A DNA stretch of 59,041 nucleotides, taken from positions 1 through 59,041 of the forward strand of contig NZ_AZQP01000014.1 of the NCBI RefSeq assembly GCF_000601455.1. The letters are read 5' to 3'. Numbering within the stretch: position 1 is the first letter of the stretch; every line of letters starts with the position of its first letter. Positions 50,791-59,041 of this stretch are shown here, one piece after another. The notes under the pieces were generated by a model. The model worked only from the letters and a program-made list of their open reading frames with translations, made no database searches and was not told the DNA's origin. The stretch comes from Fervidicella metallireducens AeB. Lineage in GTDB: Bacteria > Bacillota > Clostridia > Clostridiales > Caloramatoraceae. The translations under genes and the position numbers were made by a program.

Positions 50791-51771
50791 TTAAAACATC
50801 AACTGGATTAGGTTATCAATTGTAATATTTGAAAAATAGCTGTTAATATCAAAGTTTGCTAGTATTTTATAGACATCTTCCTCAGAATGTTTAGCACCAG
50901 TAAGTGCATCCTCTATTTCCTTTATGTCCTTTTGTCCAAAGAAATCACCGAAGAATTTAATATTCTTTATGAATCCTTTGTCTACATTTAAGTTAACTTC
51001 TACAATACCGCCATCAAACTTCTTTTCGTTGGTAAGATTAAACTTAGGTGAGTTTCCGAAATTCCATTCCCATGTCATATATTTTTCTGTCATAAGCTTA
51101 TTTATATTATTTATTTCCTCATCAGTTAATTCATGAAGAGCCGCATTTTCATCTGAAGCCATAACGAATTTCATTAAGAAACTTTTAAACTCAGTTACAT
51201 CCATTGGGGTTTTTAGATGCTTATCTATATTCGTTATTCTGCTGGCAACAGATTGAACACCTTTGCCTTGAAATTTAATTGGCCTAGGATTTAAAGCTTC
51301 AGAAAGATTTTTCATATTTGATGAAAAAAGCAGAGTTCCATGGTGCATAATTCTATTTTTGAATTTACATTGGGCATTCCCAGAGAATTTAAGTCCATCT
51401 ATGGTTAAGTCATTTCTACCTGACAGTTCAGCGTTTATTGACAGTTCTTTTAATGCATCTATAATTGGTGCTGTAAATCTTCTGAAATCAGCAAAGGTAT
51501 TTGTTGGATTATTTGATATAAAGGTAAAATTTATGTTTCCAAGATCATGAAAAACGGCGCCGCCACCGGTAATCCTTCTAACTACTGGAATATTATTCTC
51601 TTTAACATAATTAAGATTAATTTCAGAATATGCATTTTGATTTTTACCTAAGATAACTGCCGGTTTGTTTCTCCAAAGAAAGAAACATTCCTCAGAAAAA
51701 TTTTTTAAAAAATATTCTTCAAAGGCAAGGTTAAAATAAGGATTTGTAATTTGGCTATCAATATACAACAT
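50791..51771 (-). CDS. lplA: Lipoate-protein ligase A
   Basis: Attaches lipoate (after adenylation) to lipoyl-domain proteins; 326 aa, with the catalytic and C-terminal accessory domains. Key motif VRRITGGGAVFHDLGNINFTF (residues about 70-90), with the lipoate-binding Lys in LKFSGNAQCKF. It is divergent from the glycine cleavage operon, whose GcvH is a lipoyl protein, so it probably lipoylates that. The start follows an AGGGGGG site on its strand. Confidence 0.93.
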   Translation of the reverse strand: MLYIDSQITNPYFNLAFEEYFLKNFSEECFFLWRNKPAVILGKNQNAYSEINLNYVKENNIPVVRRITGGGAVFHDLGNINFTFISNNPTNTFADFRRFTAPIIDALKELSINAELSGRNDLTIDGLKFSGNAQCKFKNRIMHHGTLLFSSNMKNLSEALNPRPIKFQGKGVQSVASRITNIDKHLKTPMDVTEFKSFLMKFVMASDENAALHELTDEEINNINKLMTEKYMTWEWNFGNSPKFNLTNEKKFDGGIVEVNLNVDKGFIKNIKFFGDFFGQKDIKEIEDALTGAKHSEEDVYKILANFDINSYFSNITIDNLIQLMF

Positions 51772-51943
51772 AATAAGGCCCCCCTAATGTGAAGTTAATC
51801 AACTACTAAATTATCACAAAACAAACAAAATTTCCACAAATCCTTAAAGATTAATTGCAAAATTTCAGAAATATTTTGAATTAACTATTGAAATGGACCA
51901 AAGTAATTTGGTATTATTTAATTGTAGTTATAAATATTACCAT

Positions 51944-52113
51944 ATGACGATTGCGAGAGATATCCTTAAGGATAGCCGATGGAGAAATATAGAAATCGCC
52001 AAGTTTCTATAAAAGCTTTCAGGCAAAAGGATCGTAATCTGATGGAACTCTGGAAAGACGTTACGCACCGTAGGAGCAATACATGTAAATGTAAAAACTC
52101 TCAGGTAAAAATA
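51944..52113 (+). ncRNA. Tandem glycine riboswitch
   Basis: Two glycine aptamers in series before gcvT. Aptamer 1 (about 51944-52038) has GCGAGAGAT, GCCGATGGAG, ATCGCCAAG and CTTTCAGGCAAAAGGA. Aptamer 2 (about 52040-52113) has AACTCTGGAAAGA, GCACCGTAGGAGCAA and CTCTCAGGTAAAAA. Spacing and the internal purine-rich consensus match the gcvT RNA. The terminator at 52115-52163 follows. Glycine should switch the operon on. Motif recognition by eye; the second aptamer is a little degenerate. Confidence 0.94.
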
Positions 52114-52114
52114 C

Positions 52115-52163
52115 AGAGATATAATGGCACTTTATTTTTTATTGCCATTATATCTCTTTTTTG
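52115..52163 (+). terminator. Expression-platform terminator of the glycine riboswitch
   Basis: Fifteen-base arms AGAGATATAATGGCA and TGCCATTATATCTCT pair perfectly and are followed by TTTTTT. Its left arm overlaps the end of aptamer 2 (ACAGAGA), the usual mutually exclusive pairing. Confidence 0.9.
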
Positions 52164-52201
52164 TAAGTATACATAACAAATAAAGGAATGAGGGGGATAA
52201 T

Positions 52202-53308
52202 ATGGAAAATTTAAAAAGGACACCTCTATATGAAATCTACTCAAAGTATGGCGGCAAAGTTATTGATTTTGCTGGGTGGGAACTTCCGGTTCAATACGAT
52301 GGAATAATTCCAGAACATGAAGCTGTAAGGAACTCTGCAGGTATTTTTGATGTTTCTCATATGGGAGAAATTGAGGTTAAGGGTAAGGAAGCCTTTGATT
52401 TCATTCAAAATCTTATAACAAATGACATTTCAAAATTAGAAAATCAACAGGTTATCTACAGTATGATGTGCTATGAAAATGGTGGAGTTGTAGATGATTT
52501 ACTTGTTTATAAATTTAATGATGAGCATTATTTCCTGGTAGTTAATGCCAGCAATGTAGACAAGGACTTCCAATGGATGGTACAAAATAAGAAGGGTTTT
52601 AACGTAGAACTTGATAACATTTCATCAAATATAGCAGAAATTGCACTTCAGGGTCCTAAGGCACAGGATATTCTTCAGAAATTAGTTGATTTTGATTTAT
52701 CAGAGATTAAATTTTTCTACTGCAAAAGAAATGTAAAGATTGATGGTGTTGATTGTTTAGTATCAAGAACAGGATATACAGGAGAAGATGGTTTTGAGAT
52801 ATATATGGATAATGACAATGCTGTTAAGATATGGGAAAAAATAATGGATGCAGGCAAAAATGAGGGATTAAAAGCAGCAGGTCTAGGATGCAGGGATACC
52901 TTGCGTTTTGAGGCTAATTTGCCTCTATATGGTAATGAAATTTCAGAAACAATAACACCACTGGAGGCTGGTTATGGTTTTTTTGTTAAGTTAGATAAAG
53001 AAAACTTCATTGGAAAAAGAGCATTGTTGAAACAGAAGGAAGAAGGATTAAAAAGAAAAATAGTAGGCTTTGAGATGATAGATAAGGGAATACCAAGACA
53101 TGGATACGATGTGTTAGCAAATGGGAAGGTAACTGGCTTTGTTACAACTGGATATTTTTCACCAACATTAAAGAAAAATATAGGTCTTGCAATTGTTGAT
53201 ATTGAAAACTCTGAATTAGGGAGTGAGGTTGAAATAGTTATCAGAAATAAGCCTCAAAGGGCTAAAGTTGTAAGTAGAAAATTCTATACAAAAAATTATA
53301 AAAAATAA
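52202..53308 (+). CDS. gcvT: Aminomethyltransferase, glycine cleavage system T protein
   Basis: T-protein (368 aa) that releases ammonia and passes the methylene group from H-protein to tetrahydrofolate. Typical start [36 protein letters not shown] and the folate-site region [14 protein letters not shown]. First gene of the operon behind the glycine riboswitch. A GAGGGGG site precedes the ATG. Confidence 0.97.
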   Translation: MENLKRTPLYEIYSKYGGKVIDFAGWELPVQYDGIIPEHEAVRNSAGIFDVSHMGEIEVKGKEAFDFIQNLITNDISKLENQQVIYSMMCYENGGVVDDLLVYKFNDEHYFLVVNASNVDKDFQWMVQNKKGFNVELDNISSNIAEIALQGPKAQDILQKLVDFDLSEIKFFYCKRNVKIDGVDCLVSRTGYTGEDGFEIYMDNDNAVKIWEKIMDAGKNEGLKAAGLGCRDTLRFEANLPLYGNEISETITPLEAGYGFFVKLDKENFIGKRALLKQKEEGLKRKIVGFEMIDKGIPRHGYDVLANGKVTGFVTTGYFSPTLKKNIGLAIVDIENSELGSEVEIVIRNKPQRAKVVSRKFYTKNYKK

Positions 53309-53329
53309 ATTATTAAGGGGGAGTTTCTT

Positions 53330-53713
53330 ATGAGAATTTTAGAAAACTTACTTTATACCAATGACCATGAATGGATAAGAGTTGAAGGAAATGAAGCTTA
53401 TATCGGGATTACAGATTATGCACAACATGCACTTGGAGATATAGTATTTGTTGAATTACCTGAGGTTGATGCCCAGTTTAATGCAGGGGATGCCTTTGGT
53501 GTAATTGAATCTGTAAAGGCTGCAGCTGATATTTATATTCCAGTAAGCGCTAGAATCATTGAAGTAAATGAAGAAATTTCAGATGACCCATCACTTGTAA
53601 ATAAAGATGCTTTTGAAAACTGGATGATAAAGGTTGAACTGTTAGATAAATCTGAACTAGACAATCTTATGACTGCAAAAGACTATGAAGAACATTGCAG
53701 TAAGGAGGAATAA
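53330..53713 (+). CDS. gcvH: Glycine cleavage system H protein
   Basis: Lipoyl carrier of the glycine cleavage complex, 127 aa. The lipoylated lysine is Lys63 in [12 protein letters not shown]. The rest of the fold ([20 protein letters not shown]) is typical. It is the substrate expected for the divergent LplA. It lies one base before gcvPA. Confidence 0.97.
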   Translation: MRILENLLYTNDHEWIRVEGNEAYIGITDYAQHALGDIVFVELPEVDAQFNAGDAFGVIESVKAAADIYIPVSARIIEVNEEISDDPSLVNKDAFENWMIKVELLDKSELDNLMTAKDYEEHCSKEE

Positions 53714-53714
53714 T

Positions 53715-55058
53715 ATGTATCCATATATTCCTAATACACAGGATGATGAGAGAGAACTTTTAAGTAACATAGGAATAGATTCCATTGAAAACCTTTTTGA
53801 AGATATTCCAGAATCAATCAAGCTCAATAGAAGGCTGAATTTAAACAGACCAATGTCAGAGATTGAAGTTAAAAATCATATAGAGAATTTAGCAAGGAAA
53901 AATAAATCAACAGATGAACTCATTTGTTTTTTAGGTGCAGGTGCATATGATCATTATATTCCTTCAGTAATAAAACATATAACTTCAAGGGCAGAGTTTT
54001 ATACTGCCTATACACCTTATCAACCTGAAATCAGCCAAGGAACCCTTCAGGTAATTTTTGAATATCAAAGCATGATTTGTAGCCTGACAGGCATGGATGT
54101 TTCTAATGCTTCTATGTATGATGGAGCTACAGCAACAGCAGAGGCTGCTTTTATGGCATGCGATAATACAAGAAGGAATTCCATTGTTGTTTCTAAAACT
54201 GTTCACCCAGAAATTAGAAGGACATTAAAAACATATTTATATTTCAGGGGAATTGAATATGTTGAAGTTGAGGATAATGACGGTGTAACTGATATTGAAA
54301 AACTGAAAGCTGTAGTTAGCAATAAAACAGCGGGGGTTATTGTTCAGTCACCAAATTTCTTTGGAATAATAGAGGATGTTACAGAGATTGAAAAGTGTGT
54401 TCATGAAAATAAGGGAATGCTGATTATGAACGTTGATCCTGTTTCCTTGGCATTATTAAAATCTCCAGCTGAACAGGGAGCTGATATAGCTGTTGGAGAA
54501 GGACAAGGTCTTGGAAGCAGCCTGAATTACGGGGGACCATACCTTGGATTTATGGCTACAACATCAAAACTTATGAGAAAGCTGCCTGGAAGAATTGTAG
54601 GACAAACAGAGGATGTAGATGGAAAAAGAGCTTTTGTTTTGACACTCCAAGCAAGGGAGCAGCATATAAGAAGACAGAAGGCAACCTCAAATATCTGTTC
54701 AAACCAGGCAATAAATGCACTGACAGCAGCGATTTACTTAACAACAATGGGTAAAAAAGGTCTCAGGGAAGTTGCAGTTCAGAGTACACAAAAGGCTCAC
54801 TATGCACTAAATAAATTAAATAACACAGGAATTTATAAGCCCTTGTTCAATAAACCCTTCTTTAAAGAATTTGCAGTAAAGTGTAATTCAGAGATTGAAA
54901 AAATAAATCAGGAACTGCTAAAAAATAATATAATCGGGGGTTATGATTTAGGAAAGGATTACCCTGATTATACAAATTCCATGTTGCTTTGTGTGACAGA
55001 AAAACGTACAAAGAATGAAATTGATACACTAGTTGCGTTGATGGAGGGGATAAGATGA
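53715..55058 (+). CDS. gcvPA: Glycine dehydrogenase (decarboxylating) subunit 1
   Basis: N-terminal half of the split P-protein, 447 aa. It opens [20 protein letters not shown] and includes [13 protein letters not shown] and [13 protein letters not shown], as in GcvPA. P-protein is a PLP enzyme that decarboxylates glycine and loads the aminomethyl group onto GcvH; the PLP Lys is in the other subunit. Its ATG at 53715 follows the gcvH stop behind AAGGAGG. It overlaps gcvPB by four bases. Confidence 0.96.
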   Translation: MYPYIPNTQDDERELLSNIGIDSIENLFEDIPESIKLNRRLNLNRPMSEIEVKNHIENLARKNKSTDELICFLGAGAYDHYIPSVIKHITSRAEFYTAYTPYQPEISQGTLQVIFEYQSMICSLTGMDVSNASMYDGATATAEAAFMACDNTRRNSIVVSKTVHPEIRRTLKTYLYFRGIEYVEVEDNDGVTDIEKLKAVVSNKTAGVIVQSPNFFGIIEDVTEIEKCVHENKGMLIMNVDPVSLALLKSPAEQGADIAVGEGQGLGSSLNYGGPYLGFMATTSKLMRKLPGRIVGQTEDVDGKRAFVLTLQAREQHIRRQKATSNICSNQAINALTAAIYLTTMGKKGLREVAVQSTQKAHYALNKLNNTGIYKPLFNKPFFKEFAVKCNSEIEKINQELLKNNIIGGYDLGKDYPDYTNSMLLCVTEKRTKNEIDTLVALMEGIR

Positions 55059-56512
55059 AGGAGTATAATAAGCTGATATTTGAAATTTCAAGGGAAGGCA
55101 GAGTAGGATATTCCCTTCCTCAAATAGATGTAGCAGAAAGAAATCTTGAAGAATTTATCCCTAAAGAATTTTTAAGAGATAAAAGTCCTGAACTTCCAGA
55201 GGTAAGTGAAGGTGATGTTGTTAGACACTTTACACTTTTATCAAACAAAAATTACGGTGTTGATAATGGTTTTTATCCACTTGGCTCCTGTACAATGAAA
55301 TATAATCCAAAGATAAATGAGGATATGGCAGCATTAACTGAATTTACAAATCTTCATCCATATCAAAGTGAAGATACTGTTCAAGGTGCTTTGGAGCTTA
55401 TGTATGATTTATCAGGTAAGCTTGCAGAAATTTCAGGCATGAAGGCAGTTACCCTACAACCTGCTGCTGGAGCACATGGAGAAATGACAGGACTTATGAT
55501 AATTAAAAAGTACCATGAGAAAAGAGGAGATTTTAAGAGGAAAAAAATAATAGTACCTGATTCAGCCCATGGAACAAATCCAGCAAGTGCTGCTGTTGTT
55601 GGTTTTGAAATTATAGAGATTAAATCCACAAAAGATGGAGCAGTAGATTTGGAAAATCTTAAGGCAGTATTAGATGATGAAGTTGCCGGGCTAATGTTAA
55701 CTAACCCTAGTACACTTGGTTTATTTGAAAAGAATATAAAGGAAATAGCTGATTTAGTCCATGAAGCTGGAGGACTGTTATATTACGATGGAGCCAATAT
55801 GAATGCAATTATGGGAATTGCAAGACCTGGGGATATGGGATTTGATGTAGTTCATTTAAATCTTCATAAGACTTTTTCAACACCCCATGGTGGTGGTGGA
55901 CCAGGAAGCGGTCCGGTTGGAGTTAGAGAAGATTTAGTAGATTTTCTTCCGGTGCCTGTAATTGAAAAAAATGGTGAAAGATATATTTTAAATTATAACA
56001 AGCCTGATTCTATTGGAAAAATAAAAAGCTTTTACGGCAATTTTGGGGTTATGATAAAGGCATATGCGTATATATTGAGCATGGGTGCTGAAGGCCTGAA
56101 GAAAGCCAGTGAAATAGCTGTATTAAATGCAAACTATCTTATGAAAAATCTGAAGGAACACTATAACCTTCCAATTAACGAGATTTGTAAACATGAGTTT
56201 GTTTTAGGAGGGTTAGGTAAAGAAGTTAATGAAGTTACTACTTTAGATATAGCTAAGAGACTTTTAGATTACGGTTATCATCCGCCAACTATTTATTTCC
56301 CTTTAATTGTTGATAGTGCAATCATGGTTGAGCCTACTGAAACAGAAAGTAAGGAAACATTAGATGGATTTATAGATGCAATGATTAAAATCTCTGTTGA
56401 AGCAAAGGAAAAACCAGAAATTCTAAAGGGAGCGCCTTATAATACGCCTGTAAGAAGACTAGATGAAGTAAAGGCAGCAAGAAATCCAATTTTAAAATGG
56501 TCTAAGGAATAA
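55055..56512 (+). CDS. gcvPB: Glycine dehydrogenase (decarboxylating) subunit 2
   Basis: C-terminal, PLP-binding half of the split P-protein, 485 aa. PLP lysine in [20 protein letters not shown]. Other conserved text includes [16 protein letters not shown] and [12 protein letters not shown]. The start overlaps the gcvPA stop (ATGA), giving equal expression of the two halves. Confidence 0.96.
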   Translation: MKEYNKLIFEISREGRVGYSLPQIDVAERNLEEFIPKEFLRDKSPELPEVSEGDVVRHFTLLSNKNYGVDNGFYPLGSCTMKYNPKINEDMAALTEFTNLHPYQSEDTVQGALELMYDLSGKLAEISGMKAVTLQPAAGAHGEMTGLMIIKKYHEKRGDFKRKKIIVPDSAHGTNPASAAVVGFEIIEIKSTKDGAVDLENLKAVLDDEVAGLMLTNPSTLGLFEKNIKEIADLVHEAGGLLYYDGANMNAIMGIARPGDMGFDVVHLNLHKTFSTPHGGGGPGSGPVGVREDLVDFLPVPVIEKNGERYILNYNKPDSIGKIKSFYGNFGVMIKAYAYILSMGAEGLKKASEIAVLNANYLMKNLKEHYNLPINEICKHEFVLGGLGKEVNEVTTLDIAKRLLDYGYHPPTIYFPLIVDSAIMVEPTETESKETLDGFIDAMIKISVEAKEKPEILKGAPYNTPVRRLDEVKAARNPILKWSKE

Positions 56513-56538
56513 ACAGCTGGGCTTATGGAGGGGTAACA

Positions 56539-57939
56539 ATGGAAAAGGATATTGTTGTAATTGGAGGCGGACCAGGGGGATATGTTGCTGCAATAAGAGC
56601 AGCACAACTTGGAGCTAAGGTTACATTAATCGAAATGGATAAACTGGGTGGTACATGTCTTAATAGGGGATGTATTCCAACTAAAACTTTATACAGAAAT
56701 GCTGAAATTTTAAACACATTGAAAAATATAGATGAGTTTGGAATAGGCGTTTCAAGTTATGATGTAGATGTTGATAAGATACAAAACAGAAAAAGAAAGG
56801 TCATTACACAGCTTACAGATGGAATAGCACAATTATTAAAGGCAAATGGGGTTGAGGTTATTAATGGCAAGGGAAGGTTAATAGACAGTAAAACTGTTGG
56901 TGTTTCCCTTGTAGATGGATCGGAATTAGAAATAAAAACAAAAAATATAATTATCGCAACGGGTTCAAAACCATCAATGCCTCCAATAGAAGGAGCAGAT
57001 TTACCTGGAATTTTTACAAGTGAAGAGATACTGGATTTTGAAAGAATTCCTGAAAAACTCCTTATAATTGGTGGAGGGGTTATTGGAATGGAATTTGCGG
57101 GCATTTTCAATGCAATGGGTACAAAGGTTACAGTAATTGAATATATGCCAAGTATACTGGCGCAGGTAGACAGCGATTTAACTAAGAGGCTTTCAGTATC
57201 CCTGAAAAAACGTGGAATTGATATTTACACATCAACTAAGGTAAACAAAATAGAAAAGGACAGTGAAATATACAGAATTTATTGTGAAGGTAAAAAAGGA
57301 GAGTTATCCTTTGAAGGAGATTGTGTTTTAATTGCAGCTGGCAGAACCCCTGTTGTTGATGAGATAAACCTTAAGGGTATCGGAGTTTCCTTTGATAGAA
57401 GGGGTATTAAGGTTGATGAAAATTACATGACAAATATTGAAGGGATATATGCCATCGGAGATGTTAATGGTATCAGCATGTTGGCACATGCAGCCTCACA
57501 TCAGGGAATAGCAGCAGTTGAGAAGATTATGGGGCTTAAAAAAGAAAATAAAAATGAATATGTACCTGGATGTATATTCATTTTTCCAGAAATGTCAACG
57601 GTTGGGATAACTGAGGATGAGGCAAAGGAAAAGGGAATACCATATAAGACCAGTAAATTCCTCTTTGGAGCCAATGGCAAAGCTCTAGCCCTTGGAGAGG
57701 CTGAAGGTATGGTAAAGGTAATTGCCTCTGCTGAGGATGATATTATTTTAGGAGTTCATATTATGGGACCACATGCTTCAGATTTGATACATGAGGGAGT
57801 TTTAGCTGTTGGTAGCAGAATGAAATGCAGAGAAATTTCTGGAATCATTCATGCCCATCCAACTCTGTCTGAAGCATTTGCAGAAGCGGTAATGGGTATC
57901 AACGGTGAGGCAATTCATATGGTTCCATCTAAAAAATAA
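56539..57939 (+). CDS. lpdA: Dihydrolipoyl dehydrogenase (L protein)
   Basis: Re-oxidises dihydrolipoyl-GcvH with NAD+. 466 aa; FAD motif IVVIGGGPGGYVAAIRAA, redox disulfide GGTCLNRGCIPTK, NAD motif [17 protein letters not shown] and active-site base IIHAHPTLSEAF. There is no N-terminal lipoyl domain. Its place in the gcv operon marks it as the dedicated glycine cleavage L protein. Confidence 0.96.
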   Translation: MEKDIVVIGGGPGGYVAAIRAAQLGAKVTLIEMDKLGGTCLNRGCIPTKTLYRNAEILNTLKNIDEFGIGVSSYDVDVDKIQNRKRKVITQLTDGIAQLLKANGVEVINGKGRLIDSKTVGVSLVDGSELEIKTKNIIIATGSKPSMPPIEGADLPGIFTSEEILDFERIPEKLLIIGGGVIGMEFAGIFNAMGTKVTVIEYMPSILAQVDSDLTKRLSVSLKKRGIDIYTSTKVNKIEKDSEIYRIYCEGKKGELSFEGDCVLIAAGRTPVVDEINLKGIGVSFDRRGIKVDENYMTNIEGIYAIGDVNGISMLAHAASHQGIAAVEKIMGLKKENKNEYVPGCIFIFPEMSTVGITEDEAKEKGIPYKTSKFLFGANGKALALGEAEGMVKVIASAEDDIILGVHIMGPHASDLIHEGVLAVGSRMKCREISGIIHAHPTLSEAFAEAVMGINGEAIHMVPSKK

Positions 57940-57951
57940 GGGGGTAATACA

Positions 57952-59041
57952 ATGAGTTTGGAAGCACTTAAAAAGGTAGATTCTGAGATATATGAAGCTA
58001 TAATGCTAGAAACAGGAAGACAGAAGAATAAGATTGAACTTATTGCATCAGAAAACTTCACAAGTGAAGCTGTAAGGGAAGCAATGGGCTCAATTTTAAC
58101 CAATAAATATGCTGAGGGTTATCCTTCAAAAAGATATTATGGCGGCTGTGAATATGTTGACATTGTTGAGGATATAGCAAGAAATAGGATAAAAGAGCTT
58201 TTCAAAGCTGAACATGCTAACGTACAGCCACATTCTGGTTCACAGGCAAATATGGGAGTATATTTTTCAGTATTGCAGCCAGGAGATAAGGTTTTAGGTA
58301 TGAATTTAAGCCATGGAGGACATTTAACTCATGGAAGTCCAGTTAATTTCTCCGGAATACTCTATAACTTTATTTCATATGGAGTAGATGAAACAGGTTA
58401 TATCAACTATGAAGAATTAAGAAAAACAGCCCTTGAAGAAAAACCAAAAATGATAGTATCTGGAGCAAGTGCTTACTCAAGGATTATAGATTTTAAGAAA
58501 ATACGTGAAATATGCGATGAAGTTGGAGCATATATGATGGTTGACATGGCACATGTTGCAGGGCTTGTAGCTGCTGGGTTACATCCAAATCCTGTTGAAT
58601 ACGCAGACTTTGTTACAACAACAACCCATAAGTCACTAAGGGGACCAAGGGGTGGAGCTATTCTCTGTAAAGAGAAATATGCAAAATTGGTAGATAAAAG
58701 TATATTCCCTGGAATTCAGGGTGGGCCATTAATGCATATTATAGCAGCAAAGGCTGTTTGTTTTAAGGAAGCTATGACACCAGAGTTTAAGGAATACCAG
58801 AAAAATGTAATAGAAAATGCTAAAACACTGGCAGAGGAACTTATTAAGAGGGGATTTAACATTGTTTCTGGTGGAACAGATAACCACTTGATGCTGGTAG
58901 ATCTGACAAACAAAAACATAACAGGAAAGGAAGCAGAGCATCTTTTAGATGAAGTTGGCATAACAGTTAATAAAAACACTGTACCTTTTGAAAAATTAAG
59001 CCCATTTGTAACCAGTGGACTAAGGATAGGAACACCCGCAG
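57952..59041 (+). CDS. glyA: Serine hydroxymethyltransferase (3' end outside the window)
   Basis: PLP enzyme that interconverts serine and glycine using the methylene-tetrahydrofolate produced by GcvT. The open frame of about 363 codons reaches the window end with no stop; the full protein is usually ~410-420 aa, so about 50 residues are missing. The start [20 protein letters not shown], the [13 protein letters not shown] segment and the PLP lysine in [14 protein letters not shown] are clear. A GGGGG site lies six bases before ATG 57952. It completes the gcv-glyA operon. Confidence 0.95.
   Translation, partial: MSLEALKKVDSEIYEAIMLETGRQKNKIELIASENFTSEAVREAMGSILTNKYAEGYPSKRYYGGCEYVDIVEDIARNRIKELFKAEHANVQPHSGSQANMGVYFSVLQPGDKVLGMNLSHGGHLTHGSPVNFSGILYNFISYGVDETGYINYEELRKTALEEKPKMIVSGASAYSRIIDFKKIREICDEVGAYMMVDMAHVAGLVAAGLHPNPVEYADFVTTTTHKSLRGPRGGAILCKEKYAKLVDKSIFPGIQGGPLMHIIAAKAVCFKEAMTPEFKEYQKNVIENAKTLAEELIKRGFNIVSGGTDNHLMLVDLTNKNITGKEAEHLLDEVGITVNKNTVPFEKLSPFVTSGLRIGTPA

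Overview
The window is an AT-rich (roughly 30% G+C), gene-dense stretch of a bacterial chromosome from a low-G+C Gram-positive organism, most likely a Clostridia member. The evidence is AddAB instead of RecBCD, a T-box leader, TPP and tandem glycine riboswitches, a GlpP-type antiterminator, ClpE, a reverse rubrerythrin, a sporulation-type sigma factor, and frequent TTG starts behind strong ribosome binding sites. I see no rRNA, tRNA, CRISPR array, prophage or complete insertion sequence.

Layout. 1-2.1 kb: a ribose-type binding lipoprotein and a LacI regulator. 2.2-4.3 kb: a TPP riboswitch, thiD and thiE, with a GC-rich nested palindromic element between the two genes. 4.3-8.0 kb: an M28 peptidase lipoprotein, a promoter-terminator pair that looks like a small RNA gene, reverse rubrerythrin, and a thioredoxin/CcdA pair. 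8.2-11.8 kb: a MacB/FtsX-type ABC exporter with its TetR regulator and a 34-bp perfect palindromic operator on the promoter. 11.9-19.8 kb: a Uma2-type nuclease and addBA. 19.9-25.3 kb: a sigma factor, a CPA2 antiporter behind a structured leader, a methyltransferase, a RelA/SpoT-domain protein and TspO. 25.4-29.9 kb: livJHMGF branched-chain amino acid importer. 30-39.1 kb: a radical SAM protein, sbcDC, speD and a ClpE-like unfoldase. 39.2-42.7 kb: a T-box leader in front of a tiny ACT-like protein, a membrane protein and a UshA-type nucleotidase. 42.8-48.2 kb: glycerol catabolism (glpK, glpP, glpA, glpB-like, DUF1667). 48.2-51.8 kb: NhaC antiporter, a RAYT-like (Y1 transposase-family) protein and lipoate-protein ligase. 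51.9-59.0 kb: a tandem glycine riboswitch driving gcvT-gcvH-gcvPA-gcvPB-lpd-glyA; glyA runs off the end of the window.

How the parts work together. The last 8 kb is a coherent glycine module: the riboswitch senses glycine, GcvT/H/PA/PB/Lpd cleave it, GlyA exchanges the one-carbon unit with serine, and the divergent LplA can lipoylate GcvH. The glycerol block is also self-contained: GlpK phosphorylates glycerol, the GlpA/GlpB-like/DUF1667 enzyme oxidises glycerol-3-phosphate, and GlpP probably reads the terminator leader in front of glpA.

Data quality. Seven genes are interrupted by what looks like a one-base frameshift (thioredoxin, FtsX permease, addA, RelA/SpoT protein, livH, sbcC, glpA). 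Six are repaired by adding one base and one by removing one, mostly in short homopolymers. Both halves are otherwise well conserved, so sequence errors are more likely than real decay. Each is annotated here as one interrupted gene. No complete new defence or mobile system was found. The most unusual items are the palindromic element at 3283-3500, the small RNA candidate at 5896-5985, the antiporter leader at 20725-20836, the T-box/ACT pairing, the RelA/SpoT protein and the RAYT with an altered HUH motif.
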